Below the pieces are notes generated by a model. That model saw nothing but the letters and a program-made list of their open reading frames with translations, was not told where the DNA came from and did no database searches. Source: Dryas octopetala (Eukaryota; Streptophyta; Magnoliopsida; Rosales; Rosaceae). Taken from it: a stretch of 64,000 bases of DNA. The position numbers and the translations under genes were made by a program. The number at the start of each line of letters is the position of its first letter. Positions within the stretch are counted from its first letter, which is position 1. Of the stretch, positions 34,784 through 47,642 are shown one piece after another. Where the stretch lies: the NCBI GenBank assembly GCA_963921425.1, contig OY992837.1:9893896-9957895 (forward strand), in the 5' to 3' direction.

Positions 34784-35845
34784 GTGTGAAAAAGAGGAGA
34801 TGGGGTTTAGGATTGGACGATGTATTCAAGGGTACATGGTCAATGATATTGACCATATTAAGAGGGAGGGCCTTCAAATAGATTTAGATTAAAAATTGAG
34901 GATTGTCAAAACAAGGAGACGATCTAGATTCTCGGGATCGATATTTTGGGCCCGATAAGAAAAAAATAAGATGGTTCGACTAATTAATTGGTTTGATGAC
35001 TTCTCTGTATTTTCCTTTGCCTCTAACTGTAATTGGAAAAGAGTAACAAACCTGCTGTTTTTATCTGAATTTTTGGTGTTAAACCACAAATCTGCGCCCT
35101 TAGTACTTTTGTTGTTTAATTTGTTATTGTGGTTGGTAATGAATAAAGAGAGCCTCCATGCCTTGAATTGTATGTTTTTTCAGGAAAAAAAATTAAAAAT
35201 TAAAAAAACAAAACAAAACAGGCCGGGCTGTGTAGTTGTATTTGTATACCAATTAACCAAAAAACAAAACAGGGGGCAAATTAAATGGATACTTATTTAA
35301 TGTACACAGGAAAGAAAAAGGAAGGGTAAGCATGAAAATGACTTCTAGAAGAGCTTGACTTAGGCAACATGCATACTTACCTTGTACGTATATTTTAGCC
35401 TTTAATTCTTAGGGAAAAAGAAGCTTTAATAAGAAAGTGATTTGTCGATATCTAGTAAGTATGTATTTTTGGGTTATACACTTATATACGTTTGGAGAAA
35501 CTATGTCATCATGTACAGATAATCAAATTACACGTAATTATTTTTGTGATGTATCTAAAACTACTAACCGTTAAAAGTGTTGATTCTTTGATATGATGTT
35601 TAATCACACATCCTTTACATCTAATTAAATACTAACTGCTCACAAAACCACCCACAAAACTACTAACCGGTAAAGTGTTGATTCATTGATATTTTTGGGA
35701 ATTTGGGTTATGTAGTTATGTAGTTTATGTGCATCCTTTCTTTGACCCTCAAAAATTAAAACAAAATAAAATAAAAACCATGTTGGGGCAATTTTGTCAA
35801 TCAAACGACTAACTGCTCTAGCTCTCGTTTTTATTATAGTTTTTA
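34784..35845. other. Intergenic DNA
   Basis: No gene supported. The plus frame at 34971-35300 is hydrophobic low-complexity without relatives I know. A near duplication of CACAAAACTACTAACCGGTA-type sequence occurs around 35560-35690. Confidence 0.4.
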
Positions 35846-36949
35846 GGCTTAATTATCGATTTATCATCCAAAACTGTAATTCATTCCCACTTTACTACCT
35901 GAAAGTTTTTTTGTCTCAGATTACCACCTGTAACTTACACCCGTGTCCCATTTTACCTTGTTCCGTCAACAATTCCGTTAATGCTGACGTGGCGCGCTGG
36001 ATGTGCGCCACGTGTCACATCCTTTTTTGTATTTTTTGATTTGTTTTTATTTTTCTATTTTTATAAACTTTGAAAATTAATTAAAAATAGCTCTGAGCTT
36101 AGAAAAATACACGGAAAATTTCTACTGACTTGTCTTGACTAGTACTAATTTACTATGGGGTCAAAATGCCAATTTTCCCTCTAAAAATTTCCAAAAAATT
36201 TGGAGAGTCTAAATTTATTTCTAGAAAATTAAAATACTCTAGACTCTTTGGAAATTCATAGAATAATCTCCCGAACTCCAAAAAATATGAGATCTGCACC
36301 GTTAGTCTTCTAAAAACTAACAATACCTTTCTCGTGAACACTTTCTACCCAAAAGACCTCTCAGTCTTAGAGGAAAATAAAATTCCCTATAAAATAAATT
36401 CTAGAAAAATTCTAGAATTTCTGTAAAGTCTCAAAATAATTCTCTAAAACAGGCTTTTGGTAATTTTTCAAAATATTTTTGAGAATTTGTCCAAGAGTTT
36501 ACGAAAATTCTAGAATTTTTTTCTAGAATTTATTTAATAGAGGAAAATTTATTTTAATTTTTTAGAAATAAATTTGGACTTTCTAATTTTTTTGGAAATT
36601 TTTAGAGGGTAAATTGGTAATTTAACCTTATAGTAAATTAGTACTAGTCAAGACGAGTCCGTAGAAATTTTTCGTGTATTTTTCTGAGTTCGGAGCTATT
36701 TTTAATTAATTTTCAAAGTTTATAAAAAAAAAAAATGTGAATAATAAAAAAAGATGTGACACGTGGCACACATCTAGCGCGCCACGTCAGCATTAACGGC
36801 CAGATCGTCAGCATTAACAGAATTGTTGACGGAACAAGGTAAAGCGGGACACGGATGTAAGTTACAGGTGGTAATCTGGGACAAAAAAACTTTCAGGTGG
36901 TAAAGTGGGAATGAGTTACAATTTTGGATAATAAATCGATAATTAAGCG
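35846..36949. mobile_element. Mutator-like MITE, copy 2 (1,104 bp, 9-bp TSD)
   Basis: Same element as 7345-8434: ends start GGCTTAATTATCGATTTA, with the CGTCAACAATTCCGTTAA and ACGTGTCACATC blocks in both arms. It is flanked by TAGTTTTTA (35837-35845) and TAATTTTTA (36950-36958), a 9-bp duplication with one mismatch. Relative to copy 1 the two arms differ by small indels, including the 22-bp CCAGATCGTCAGCATTAACA-like insertion that sits in the left arm of copy 1 and the right arm of copy 2, as expected if it lies in opposite orientation. Confidence 0.9.
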
Positions 36950-38039
36950 TAATTTTTATTATAGACGAATGACTTTCATTTATTATTATTATTATTATTC
37001 TTTGCGCTGCGAAAGGCAGACACCCAAACCAAACAAAATAAGCTAAAACCATCCTGGGCCTAGCCAACCGTCTTAGGTCCTCAAACCTAGAAGCCCAAAT
37101 CTAATGCCCACTTACACACTTGGAATCAGATTCCACACTCAACCAGATTTCCTTGCCATTTGTTGCCCAAAATATAATGCCTACACTCAGCCTGCACAAC
37201 CTATTCACTCCCATTATTCGCAGCAAAACCACCCACTCACTCACCCTTGTAATCAGCCACTTACTATTATAATGACCTCTCTTTCCACCAAAACAAATTA
37301 CCCTAAAGTCTAAACAAATTTTTTCATTAGGTTATCTATCTATCTCTCATCACCAATATTTATTATGTTTATCTTTCATCACACCATGAGAAAAATAAAC
37401 ACACAAATATATACACATATTATAAGAAAATTGTACTTTTCTCTAAACTATTCCAACCAAAAAGACTTTAGTGCGCATTGCTTTTATGTTTGGTGTTTTT
37501 GATTTGACAACTTTACCCTCTTAATTTCTTCAAAATTGCATAAGTTCTCACCAAGCAACCAAAATATAATGAATGATTTTAACATTCTCTAATGAATGTT
37601 AAATGCTTGCATAATATCTCATATTCTCATTCTCAAGACCATATATGGGTTCGAATAAAGCTGGTACAACTTGTTGAAATATGCCAATATTTGCTAAACA
37701 ATAAACTTTGATATATCAAACGGTATTGGCACCAAAGTACATCAACTCCCCATGATATATTGATATTATTAGACATCAGTACATCACACCGACTAAACAG
37801 ACACACACAGAGTTCCATCTAAGCTGTAGCTAACCAACAAATGTATCTCTCATCACTCATAAGTATACATAAATACATATAGCAGCAATAGCACACACAT
37901 GAATCACAAACCAAATACATGCAATTACACAAACCCATTTGAGTATACATCTTAAAAAGCCCAGAGTATCAATTTTCTGGCTAACCCATTTCATCTGCAG
38001 CAGTTTTGACTTCTCAGTCTCAAAGCCTCTCTCAGAGTC
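36950..38039. other. Intergenic DNA
   Basis: AT-rich; no gene supported. An (ATT)n run lies at about 36982-36998. The last 200 bp could be the 3' UTR of the candidate micropeptide transcript on the minus strand. Confidence 0.4.
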
Positions 38040-38147
38040 TCATGAGGTGGTGAAGTAGAATATGGGGTGGAGCAAAAGGTGGATGAGCTTGATGCAGACA
38101 CATGAAAATGACAGGAACAGCACCCCATACACGATCCGCATACCCAT
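38040..38147 (-). CDS. Candidate micropeptide, 35 residues, hydrophobic
   Basis: A 36-codon frame starting MGMRIVYGVLFLSFSCVCIK and ending FTTS. It is a single hydrophobic span with two Cys, one Lys and three His or Tyr positions, typical of a membrane-inserted micropeptide or a signal-peptide-like sequence. Upstream on the same strand, within 140 nt, there is a CT-rich leader ((GA)n on plus at 38249-38276) and a TATA-rich stretch at 38215-38235. Downstream is a U-rich, AT-rich region like a plant 3' UTR. It is far below the length at which an open frame is meaningful by chance, and I cannot name a family, so it is only a candidate. Confidence 0.25.
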   Translation of the reverse strand: MGMRIVYGVLFLSFSCVCIKLIHLLLHPIFYFTTS

Positions 38148-38247
38148 TCTAAGTCTATTGGTCTCAACTCAAATCACAAATCACAAATCCAAAACCAAAA
38201 CAGACACACACACATATATACATATATATATATACAATAATATACTC

Positions 38248-38279
<32 letters not shown>

Positions 38280-38903
38280 GAGTTTGGATGTGAAGTTGGG
38301 GAGAGAGTGGATAGAGAGTGGATAAGGATTTTTTGGTTTGATTTGATTTGTACGTTTGAATTTTTAATCTGATCATACGTGTCAGTGGTGTGCAGCTCTG
38401 ACTTGACACGTGGGCAATTGGGTTGAGGAATGTTACGTGTGGGGCTTGGTTGATTGCACCTGTATTGTGTGCACATGTAAGTAAATTTGACCAAGCACCA
38501 ATCCCCCCCATGCATTCATTTAATTGGATCATTGGGACTTTGGGGCTTTTATTGTTAGAGTTTGGCTCGATGAATGGATTTGGTAATTTGTGTTTGTCTG
38601 AATACATATATGCTTTATCTATTCTTGGGTTGTTAGGACTTGGAGCTTGCAATGTTTATATGTGCTTCAAGAGTTCTTTATGAAAGACTCACTCATCACC
38701 ATGTGTTGGATGACTCCATGTTATTGGTCATTTTTATGACAATAATACTAGACTCATCACATTTATTCGGTAAATTAACATGTCATCTTCTTATATGTAA
38801 ATATTCTACTTTGCTCATTTTTTGTCTTAGCCATATAATATAAAATTAAAGGTTATGTAACTTTATTCACACTTAAAAAGTGTTATAAATCTAATTTATT
38901 ATT
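38148..38903. other. Intergenic DNA with (TA)n and (GA)n
   Basis: Holds a TA/CA-rich stretch (38205-38240) and a (GA)n run (38249-38276). If the micropeptide candidate is real, this is its leader and promoter. Overlapping longer frames on the minus strand run through the repeats and look spurious. Confidence 0.4.
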
Positions 38904-39251
38904 GAGCAAATGACAATAATAGTTCTCCAATTTTACCCTTAGTATCACTTTGGTCTACAAATTTTTTTTTTTTATAAATTTTCTAGTCATCAACTTTCAC
39001 CCATGTATCCCTTAAGTCCACTATGTCAATTTCATCTACTGTTTCTGTCAATTTTAATCATTTTTTTTCCCATTGTGATATACGTGACTAAAATTAACAA
39101 AAAAAGATATATACATATATATATGAAATTAATATAATGAACTAAAGTGATACATAAATGAAAGTTTGTGGACTATATAATTCAAAAAACAAATTTGTGG
39201 ACCAAATTGATATTCGGGATAAAATTCGAGGACCATTGCTATAATTTGCTC
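38904..39251. mobile_element. TIR element (348 bp, imperfect 9-bp TSD)
   Basis: The left end GAGCAAATGACAATAATAG and the complement of the right end GAGCAAATTATAGCAATGG are inverted copies, and pairing continues through GGTCC(A/T)CAAA-type blocks. Flanks are TTTATTATT (38895-38903) and TTCATTATT (39252-39260), 8 of 9 identical. Probably a Mutator-like MITE; non-coding. Confidence 0.75.
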
Positions 39252-39260
39252 TTCATTATT

Positions 39261-40449
39261 TGCTCTATAATATTGAATAATAAATATATGACTATTATTA
39301 AGATCCTTTTGATAAAAATAAATTAGGTTTATTGTAGACCGATATTGGAATAAATAAAACACTATCACATCATTTTAAAAACTTAAATAAATAAAGGTGG
39401 TGAGTGTAGCAATACTATTTCATAACAGTTAACATAAAACATTTACACCTTCATGAATGATCGCACATCTCATGAAATGTTAACTATTACTCATATGTGC
39501 CTTGGTTGATGAGGCCAGATGATTGACTCTAGACTATAAATTTGATATAATGTTTTATCTAAGCGGCTACGTTTGATGTTTAGAATTCAATTTTATAGAA
39601 TAAATGGCTAGATTCATGCGTATTTAAAAAAGTAGATAGATATCTTCTAACTTAAAGAAAGAAGATGAGAATAAGATTGATTAGCCATAAGGGAAAATTT
39701 ATCCAACCATTTTTGTGGAAATTGAAAGAGATAGGTTTTCTCGTATGATTAATTCATCTTCTTTCCTACTTCTCTAAATATATATACCATGTTAAAAAAA
39801 AAAAATTATGATATATATATGTATACAAAATATAAAATAGCAATCAACATAACACTTTGTGCACATTATGCAGTTTTATTGTGCAAAAACAATTTGCAAT
39901 ATTGAGTACCCTTAAAAGCTTCAATAAACCCCCCAGAAAAAAAATAAAAAAATCATACAGCTGGATGAGAGGAAATAATTATATTCTTTATTTTTAATGC
40001 CATTGATACCATCCATGATTCATGCAAATGGAATAATACAGAAGAAAAGATAGTCACCCAGATTTCAACAATTCCATATCTCAATCTAAGGACTTCATAG
40101 ATACCATGGAAACAGAACACAACAATATTCAATTTTAGTTCTTCAACCATTCAACTTTATTTGCTTAGAGATTCCATTCTTGCTTATCATTTCTCTAGTC
40201 CTAGTGACTTAAGATTAGATCAAATATAAAGCAAAAGTGAAATAAAATTAGTGAACCGAAAATGATGTCAAAACATTGGAGTTCAAATGCTAGCTTCAAA
40301 TGTTAATATTAAGAATCCAGTAGCTGATGATTACATATGATTTTATAAAAAACTTGAATATTAATCATACACGATCATCTGAAACAATTATTTTAATAGA
40401 GGAAATTATAGGGCACTAAAGACCTTTGAAAGAAAGCTGTTGGCACAGT
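39261..40449. other. Intergenic DNA and 3' flank of sucrose-phosphatase gene
   Basis: No gene supported. The part next to 40449 is the presumed 3' UTR of the minus-strand SPP gene. Confidence 0.45.
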
Positions 40450-43400
40450 TTAGATGAGCCATGTTGAAGGATCTTTTGGTTCGTATCCTTTGCACCATGT
40501 CTGATGCACGCGAACCCAATTTGAACCATCTGAAGCATTGGCACCCTGAAACACAATAATATTACCTTCTTAGGAAATGTTAAAGCACAACCGTAAGCAG
40601 ACACTAACCCAATCACAATCTCCTATCTCACCTTTGAACTTAGTATAGCAGTCCCTATTGCTGCATGAGTCTCCTCTCCTACAGTGAGGTGTAAAGTCAA
40701 ACGAGCAGCAAAAATTTGCAAGTATATGGAGCTAAAACCTAGCTGTTCATGATAGCTCTAAAAATATGCAACCTTTTCCACATTGTCCATAATCATCAAG
40801 TCAAAAAATTCATCATTGAAAAGCTCATTATCTTTATTAGTGATAAAAATTTGCATATATACATGTTGACTAAAAGTAAAACAGCTCTAGAGAATGCTGG
40901 GGGTAACTACTAACCCATTATGACTGTGAGGTTAGACCAAAAAAAGGTAAATTGTGATCTAAGTTTTCACATCCACGATATGAATAAGAAGATGCATGCA
41001 GCATATTCCAGTGAGCTGTCTCTCAGAATGAAAATGACAGAATATGTTTTTCCTTTGGCAAAACGAATGATTAAAGAATGACATCACAATAAGCAATTAG
41101 TACTGCATCACAGTGGCAGCATAAAATTGATAAAACAAACTTCTGAATCTAAAAATTCACCAAAGATTTAGAAAATATATTGGTCCAGATAATCTGATAC
41201 TCCACTGCAAGAAATAATATAATTATACAAGTAAATTGATTAATGTACAACAGCTACCACTGGCGAGCGATGGCGTATTGGGCTTCCATTGGAATTTATT
41301 GAACTAAATTGAAGACTGTTCAATAAGTGAAGACAAGTAAAACAATGGCAATAAGTTCACCCAAAATCAAGTTTGCTTACTGTTAACTTATCATGATACT
41401 CAGATCATACGATGCATTTAGTCATAAGTCCTCTCAACAACCAATCAAATCCTACAATGGTCGTTAGCTCTTAGAATACATGTTTAGGTTTCTCTGTCCA
41501 CAATTAGAAACTCAAAAGAACGAGAATGCCAGATTGAGGCTATTAAAACAAATAAAGATTGAATAGACACGGCATCAAAAAGTGTAAACCATGTTGGATT
41601 GCACAAATAGAAGAGGGGGAGGGGGGAGAGAGAGAGTCCCACCAGATAATTCCCATTTATGGAACTTCACGAGCCACGTATTCGGACCAATTTGTGTAGG
41701 TAATACCCCATCTACCCAAACCCGAAACTGTTTTCCCTGTTTGTCTCCATAGTAGCTTCTCAAAGAATTTATGCAGTCAATAATAGGTTGCTCAACACCA
41801 GAAGGATGCACAAACGTGGCAGATGGACACTGACCCAAAGAAAGCATAACTAAAGATTAGAAACTGATCAGAACACAGTTAAGGTGATTCAGATGCAAAA
41901 GGGATGCCATGATGTGGAAAATATCATTCAATTATAAAAGAAGTATCCAAGGCCCATTTAATTATAAAAAAAAGTACAGAGAAAAATTTGCTCAATCAAA
42001 GGATTCAACCATAAATAAACCAGAAAAAATAACGTTTAACAGTCATTTTAGTCAACAGGAACCAAATTTATTACCTTGTCACTAAACTATTTTACAGGTT
42101 CCATAATAACTTTTAGGAGCAATTCCACTTTATTAAGATGTCATACATTGGAGAATGCAGCATGCATTCAAGCAAATCGAGTAGGTTCACACACAGACAT
42201 GTAGATAAAACATCTGTACACACTGTCCAAGCATAACACTTTTGATATGTTTTCAGTTCACAATCTTCATATATTTTGACTTCTTATAGAAAAAACTACC
42301 GAAATGTCAACATTGATAAAGGTGTAGCATGCATACTCAACAGGACCCAAAAACTTCATATCAGTTCTCATGTAATATATGGCACTGTACACTCAACTCC
42401 ATTGCTTTGTCCAATCACCACAAGACTAAGTTTTATTTGTATATAAATGAGTATCACAAACTCGACCGTCCACCACACAGAGTCATAGATTTAATTTATG
42501 TACAACAAAAGAGTAATTGAAAACACAGAAAATAGATATGAATTCTAAGTTAGTGCCTTCTATGCCATAAACAAAATGAGAAGTGACGCACTCTTTTTTT
42601 TTTTTCTGACTAGAAGTTTACTAAAAGAACCAGAACATATATGATCAAGTCATGAATTACCAGAAAGAAATTTGAAAGTATTTATAAGAGATGTCAAAGT
42701 GTGACATGCTAAATATGATAATAATTCTGACAACGTAAACTTGTGCAATACATATAAGCTGGTGTAATCTCATTAAACTCAATATTCAGAAGAAAGGAAG
42801 ATGTTAAACATACACAATCGGCTTTCATGCTTGCCAAGTAGATCTCTGAATTATCAATTTCAGCACGTCTCCACTTCTCATAGAATAAGAAGAATTCCAC
42901 TACAATGTGACCAGGGTTCACATTTTCCAGCGAACAGTGTGAAGCATCTGCAATATCTCTGGGGGGTAAATTTGGACCTAGCTTAAAGTGACCAATAGCT
43001 TGTATGATTCCAGCTGCACATCTCTCTGATGCATGAATAATCTTTGTGTTACCCTTAGCATTTTCAGCATGCCACTGCAACAATTCTTCTTGGGCATTGC
43101 TAACCTGCACGATCGGCAATAATTAAAATAATGTCAATTAATGAAGACAACCTCAATTCTCAGTTAGAAAATAGGGCCTAAATATGAAGAGATACAAGGT
43201 GAACTACAAACCATGACACCATACACTTCCGGGATGCTAAAAAGCTCCGCATCATTTCCAGAGTCACCACAGACAAGAGTGTTGATGGGAGGATTTCCCT
43301 CGGCCTTAAATTTCTTAAGCAAATATGCAAGAGCTTGTCCTTTTCCAGCACCTTGTGGTAATATATCCAAATCCATTCCTCCACTATAGATTATCTTAAC

Positions 43401-44226
43401 ATCCAACTGACCAAGGATGAAGAAACGACTCAAAAGTCAGTAACAAAAATACACTATGAATGCTGAACGCAATAACTTTTCCTTTGGCAAAAATTACACA
43501 ATTTTCAATGCAGGTCTGCAGTATATATGCAACAACACTGTCTAAGAGTTATATCTTACCCCACGCTTTTCCAAAACCTCTGAAAGAGCCTTTGTCACTG
43601 CCTGAGCCTTGTCTTTCTCGACAAAGAAGCTAACCTTGTGTGGTCGTTGCTCTGTTTCTGGCTGCATTCCACATAAAGTTCAATTGTTTAGAAATTTCAT
43701 ATACAAACCATCGAAGGAATTCAATACATCAAACAACCAGAGTCACTAATCAATTGCCATAATCTATAAACTCTACCTGAAGTTTAAGTCCAGGAACTTT
43801 ACTTGCTTCCTCTTTGACTATGTTCCTATCCCATTTTTTATTTAGAACCTCAACCCAACCATCATCTGGAACCATTGAGTTACCATATGTTATCTCAGTT
43901 CCCACAGACATTATTGTTATATCTGGAGTCAACATGGGTTTCTCTTTCCTCAATTCTTTGTACAGTGTTGGTGACCTCCCAGTTGAAAAAACTAGCAGAG
44001 AATCGTGACGATAATGGGCTTCCCACAAAGAATTAAATCGGAGCAGAGAAAGGTTCTCAGTGTCATGATGATCAACCTGAAATGAAAAAGTATTTGTCCA
44101 CTAAAATCACTGCACAAAGGGAATGAAGTGAGAGACCACAATGGCACAGTCAATTACAGAACCCACCATTGTATGATCAAGATCTGAAACTATCATTAGA
44201 CGGGCTGGAGCTTTGAGCCGATCCAT
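40450..44226 (-). CDS. SPP: Sucrose-6-phosphate phosphatase (SPP), eight coding exons
   Basis: Cytosolic HAD-superfamily enzyme that removes phosphate from sucrose-6-phosphate, the last step of sucrose synthesis after sucrose-phosphate synthase. Coding exons: 44226..44167, 44076..43777, 43661..43560, 43406..43212, 43104..42814, 41829..41643, 40678..40632, 40545..40450. All phases agree and give 425 residues, the usual plant length (about 420-425). The nucleophile motif is SDLDHT with D15 and D17. Other features are STGRSP, the Lys in [13 protein letters not shown], and the Mg-binding [10 protein letters not shown] starting near residue 201. The plant C-terminal SPP domain follows from about residue 270 ([28 protein letters not shown]), ending KDPSTWLI. 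The start is the ATG giving [15 protein letters not shown], the conserved N-terminus. Non-coding leader exons lie upstream, one at 44696..44660. It is intact, with no odd residue at the catalytic positions I can see. Confidence 0.95.
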
Positions 44227-44659
44227 GATATCCTATAACCAACGCAAACCTGTATTTAAATTTTACAATATTTAAAACTAAAAATAAATCTATAATTGTC
44301 TAAAATTATAAGAAAACAGTCACAAACATCCATGATTATCCTAAACTCAAAGAATTGCACCTTGTCTAAAAATCTCTAACACGATCCTAAATCAAATAAA
44401 AAAAATTATTTGATTCTGAATCCAGCTAATTGCCAAAGCTCAATCCGAGTGCAGACAATTCAAAAACCAAAAATAAAAGAACATTCAAAAGCTCAAATCT
44501 CCGAGTTTCCTTTCAGTTCCTACACCTTTGTTTTAGCAGCAACCAAGCAGTTACACAGATAGCTAAAAAAAAAACGAAGTGCAAAGTGAAATTGAAACCA
44601 AACAACGATGAATCAATGAAATGATGCAATAAACAATTAGCAGAAATTGCAGAAATCAC

Positions 44660-44696
44660 CTGAAAACTTGAGAGCGAAGGTTCGATTTTGCAGAGC
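44660..44696 (-). other. Non-coding 5' UTR exon of SPP
   Basis: On the minus strand the acceptor TTTTTGCAG|GCTC and the donor TTTTCAG|GTGATT bound 37 nt. A further leader exon lies upstream, and the final leader acceptor (TTATAG) sits a few nt before the start codon at 44226. Confidence 0.6.
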
Positions 44697-44925
44697 CTGC
44701 AAAAATGGAGGTGGAGATTGTTAGGGTTGGGGACTTTGGATTGGAATGAGAACTGAAATGAGCGAGTGAGTGAAAGGTTTACATGAAACGAACGAACAAA
44801 GCGATAGATAATGGAAACCAGAATTGGATCCAAATTCGTTGGCGCTTCTTTTGTGGCCAACTGAGCCAAAAATTAAATAAAAATAAAAACACTACAAAAG
44901 AGGTTATAATTGAAAATTTGTGTTT

Positions 44926-44935
44926 GACACGTGTC
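44926..44935. promoter_or_regulatory. G-box (GACACGTGTC) in SPP promoter
   Basis: A perfect 10-bp palindrome with the CACGTG core, about 700 bp upstream of the SPP start codon and probably close to its transcription start given the leader exons at 44.66-44.87 kb. G-boxes bind bZIP and bHLH factors in light, sugar and ABA responses; function here is inferred from the motif alone. Confidence 0.5.
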
Positions 44936-45920
44936 AGCGAATGGACAGAGGGTGGCATGTGTGTGGGAACCACTTTGGGATGGAGTGGACGGTGGTGATG
45001 ATGTGGGAGAAGACGTGGGCGGTTGTGATTGTGTAATGGTGACGGAGGGTCCTGGGTGGGTTTGGTTTGAGTATTGTCACCGGATTGTGGGACCCATGAG
45101 CATGATCGTTTATTCGGTGATCTTGTACACGTAAAGCCACGAAGGAACCCCGAAACCGAAACCGAAACCGAAAGCGGAAAGGACAGAATTATTCTTTTTG
45201 TTTTCAATATTATTTGAAGGGCTACGAATGTGTTAGGCAAAAAATTGTGGATAGAAGGTAGCATATTCCTATAATATGCTTTTTTTTGTTTTTACTAATT
45301 TTTTTATTGGGGAAAAGGAATTTGAACTCGAACTCTCTCATAAGAAAGTAGAACAAAATGGGGGCCAACAAAATTAGATAAAAAACAAAGTAAAACAAAA
45401 ATATCACTAAACTAATCGTTTGCTAGTTGAGTATTATAACTTAAGAGAGTCATTAAACGAATTCACTAAATGCGGACGCTTATAACTCTAAAAATTAAGC
45501 ATTTATTTATGCACTGATAGTTTCGAGTTCGTATCCACCCTTTCAAATTTTCTATCCTAAAAGTAATGTCTCATTGTGTACCTAACTTGTTTCTCAATAC
45601 ACTTACAAACAAACACAAAGGCAATATAATTTTAAACAATTAGGTAAAGAAGCTCACTTCGAGCTCTACTATCATTAGAGATTATTATCCTGTGTCCCAA
45701 CTCAAAACTATCAAATTTGGGTTAAGTTTAGACTGGGTCTAATAGAGTTTGGAGACAATGTCTAATCGAGCTTGAAGACAATGTCATGATAGGTTTGAGA
45801 CACAACATTCAAGTCCAAGCTCGCCCGCCCACACAAGTAGGGCCTAAAGAACTAGATCAAGCCAATCTAATGAATACATCTAATTGAGTTGTTTTTAGGC
45901 TTAAATATCATATATGTTTA
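44936..45920. other. SPP promoter region and intergenic DNA
   Basis: GC-richer up to about 45180, with a run of the hexamer CCGAAA (about 45151-45175), then AT-rich. No gene supported; frames on either strand at 44931-45264 overlap each other and show no family resemblance. Confidence 0.45.
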
Positions 45921-46317
45921 TATACAAATTTTCTCTGCATGACGTCCATTTTTTAATTAAAGAACGGATATGGGTATTTTTATGACATTTTGTTAATTTT
46001 AAATCATTTTTTACATGGTTCAACATGTTAGGGTATACAGTTCTATATTTTAGGGTAAATAATTATTGTTCGAGGTTATATTTTAAGTTTTAACTCTCAC
46101 TCAAAACTTTGGAGTTAAAACCTAAATTCTAAACGAGGAACAAAAACTCAAAACTATGAGAGTTGAAACTAATGAATAGGTCTCGATTAATGATTTATAC
46201 CCTAAGAAAATAAATCCTACTAATTTTAAGATAAAATGGTGACAAAAAAGTCATGAAACATATGTGTCTGTTCTTTAGTTTAACTAAAGAACAGACGTCT
46301 TGCAGTGAGAATTTATG
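45921..46317. mobile_element. TIR element (about 397 bp, 8-bp TSD)
   Basis: The left end ACAAATTTTCTCTGCATGACG and the complement of the right end ATAAATTCTCACTGCAAGACG are inverted copies, followed in both arms by TCTGTTCTTTA-like sequence. The 8-mer TATGTTTA flanks it (45913-45920 and 46318-46325). Size and duplication suit a hAT-like MITE; assignment is tentative. Confidence 0.55.
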
Positions 46318-47074
46318 TATGTTTAATTATATTATAAGAAAAATATGCATTACAAATTACTTAGAAATTAATGGAGGTCTTCTTTAGCGTGGATTCTAAT
46401 GTGGGAGGAATGTATGATGTGAGAGAGCATTCAAATACTCACACACAGTCACATTAATCATGCTTTTTCATTAATGTATGGGAGAAATATTCGAAATTAA
46501 TGGATGACACAATTAACAGTTATAAAATATATATATAGAGAGAGAATCTTACTAGTTTTATGACTATCATACAAATTACTTTGGTTCATTAAAGTCTAAC
46601 CATAAAGTTTGTAAGAAAGAAAAAGTGTCTAAAGATGAAGTTAGGGATTGCACCACTAAGTAATTCGTACATTTAACTATACATCTATCAATCATTTAGG
46701 ATTCACAACCTTTTTTTTTTTTTGTTGCCAGGAGGATTCACAACCTTAAAGTATATAAATTGTAAAACTAATTTATATTTTATAATGACTTATACAATGT
46801 TATGTTAGTTTTTTCTTTTTAATTTGAGGGGAGGGGGGATTGAACTTAGGTGTAAGGGAGAAAATTCTACAATACTTCCAAGGGTAATATTTTTAGTTTA
46901 TAAAGTATATTAAAACTCACTTATACATTACACATTAGGATACAGTCATATTACCTATAGTGTTAGTTTGTTAGCCATTACAATCTACAAAGATTATTGA
47001 TAATATATATGCACTATATAGTGTATATGACATATTACGCATATAATATATTTGCTAGATATAATATGTACAAA
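46318..47074. other. Intergenic DNA
   Basis: AT-rich, no gene supported. A poly-T run at about 46711-46724 and TATA-rich stretches are the only notable content. Confidence 0.4.
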
Positions 47075-47642
47075 GGTCGATTACACTTTATATCCTTATT
47101 GTTTAGGTTAAATAACACATTGGTTATTCAATTTCAAAACATATCAATATTGAACCTAAACTTTCAAATCATTACAATGTTGTCCTTCTTTAAGGTGACC
47201 ATCAAATCAATCCTTAAACACTTACTGTGAGCCCACTTTTTTTTTTGCTGACGTGGCCTTCCACCACATGTTTACGCTAGAGGGTATTTAGCAAAAAGTT
47301 TCTAGCTCAATTAGCAGCTGGATGTTTGACACATTTCCTACTCCCAATGCACCACCCAAAGTCCTAATTAAACCTAGATTGTAGATTTACTATAAAATAA
47401 CACTTAGACTTTGGTTTAGAGAGAAAAAATAAGAGAAACCAATTGGGGATCAACGCTTTGGGTTCGTAAAACAAACTGAAGAACTTGGATTAGGGTCTTG
47501 GAATCTTGCTTAATGGTTGACTTGATGGTCAATTTAACGGTGGGCTAACATTGCAAGGATTTGAAAGTTGGGTCTAGCATTGAAACTCAGAGCCAATGTG
47601 TTATTTGACCCAAACAACATAGGTGCAAAGTGGAATTGACCC
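47075..47642. mobile_element. TIR element (about 568 bp, imperfect 9-bp TSD)
   Basis: The left end GGTCGATTACACTTTATATCC and the complement of the right end GGTCAATTCCACTTTGCACC pair, and both arms continue with AAATAACACATTGG. Flanks are ATGTACAAA (47066-47074) and ATGTATAAA (47643-47651), 8 of 9 identical. Probably a Mutator-like MITE; no coding capacity. Confidence 0.7.
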
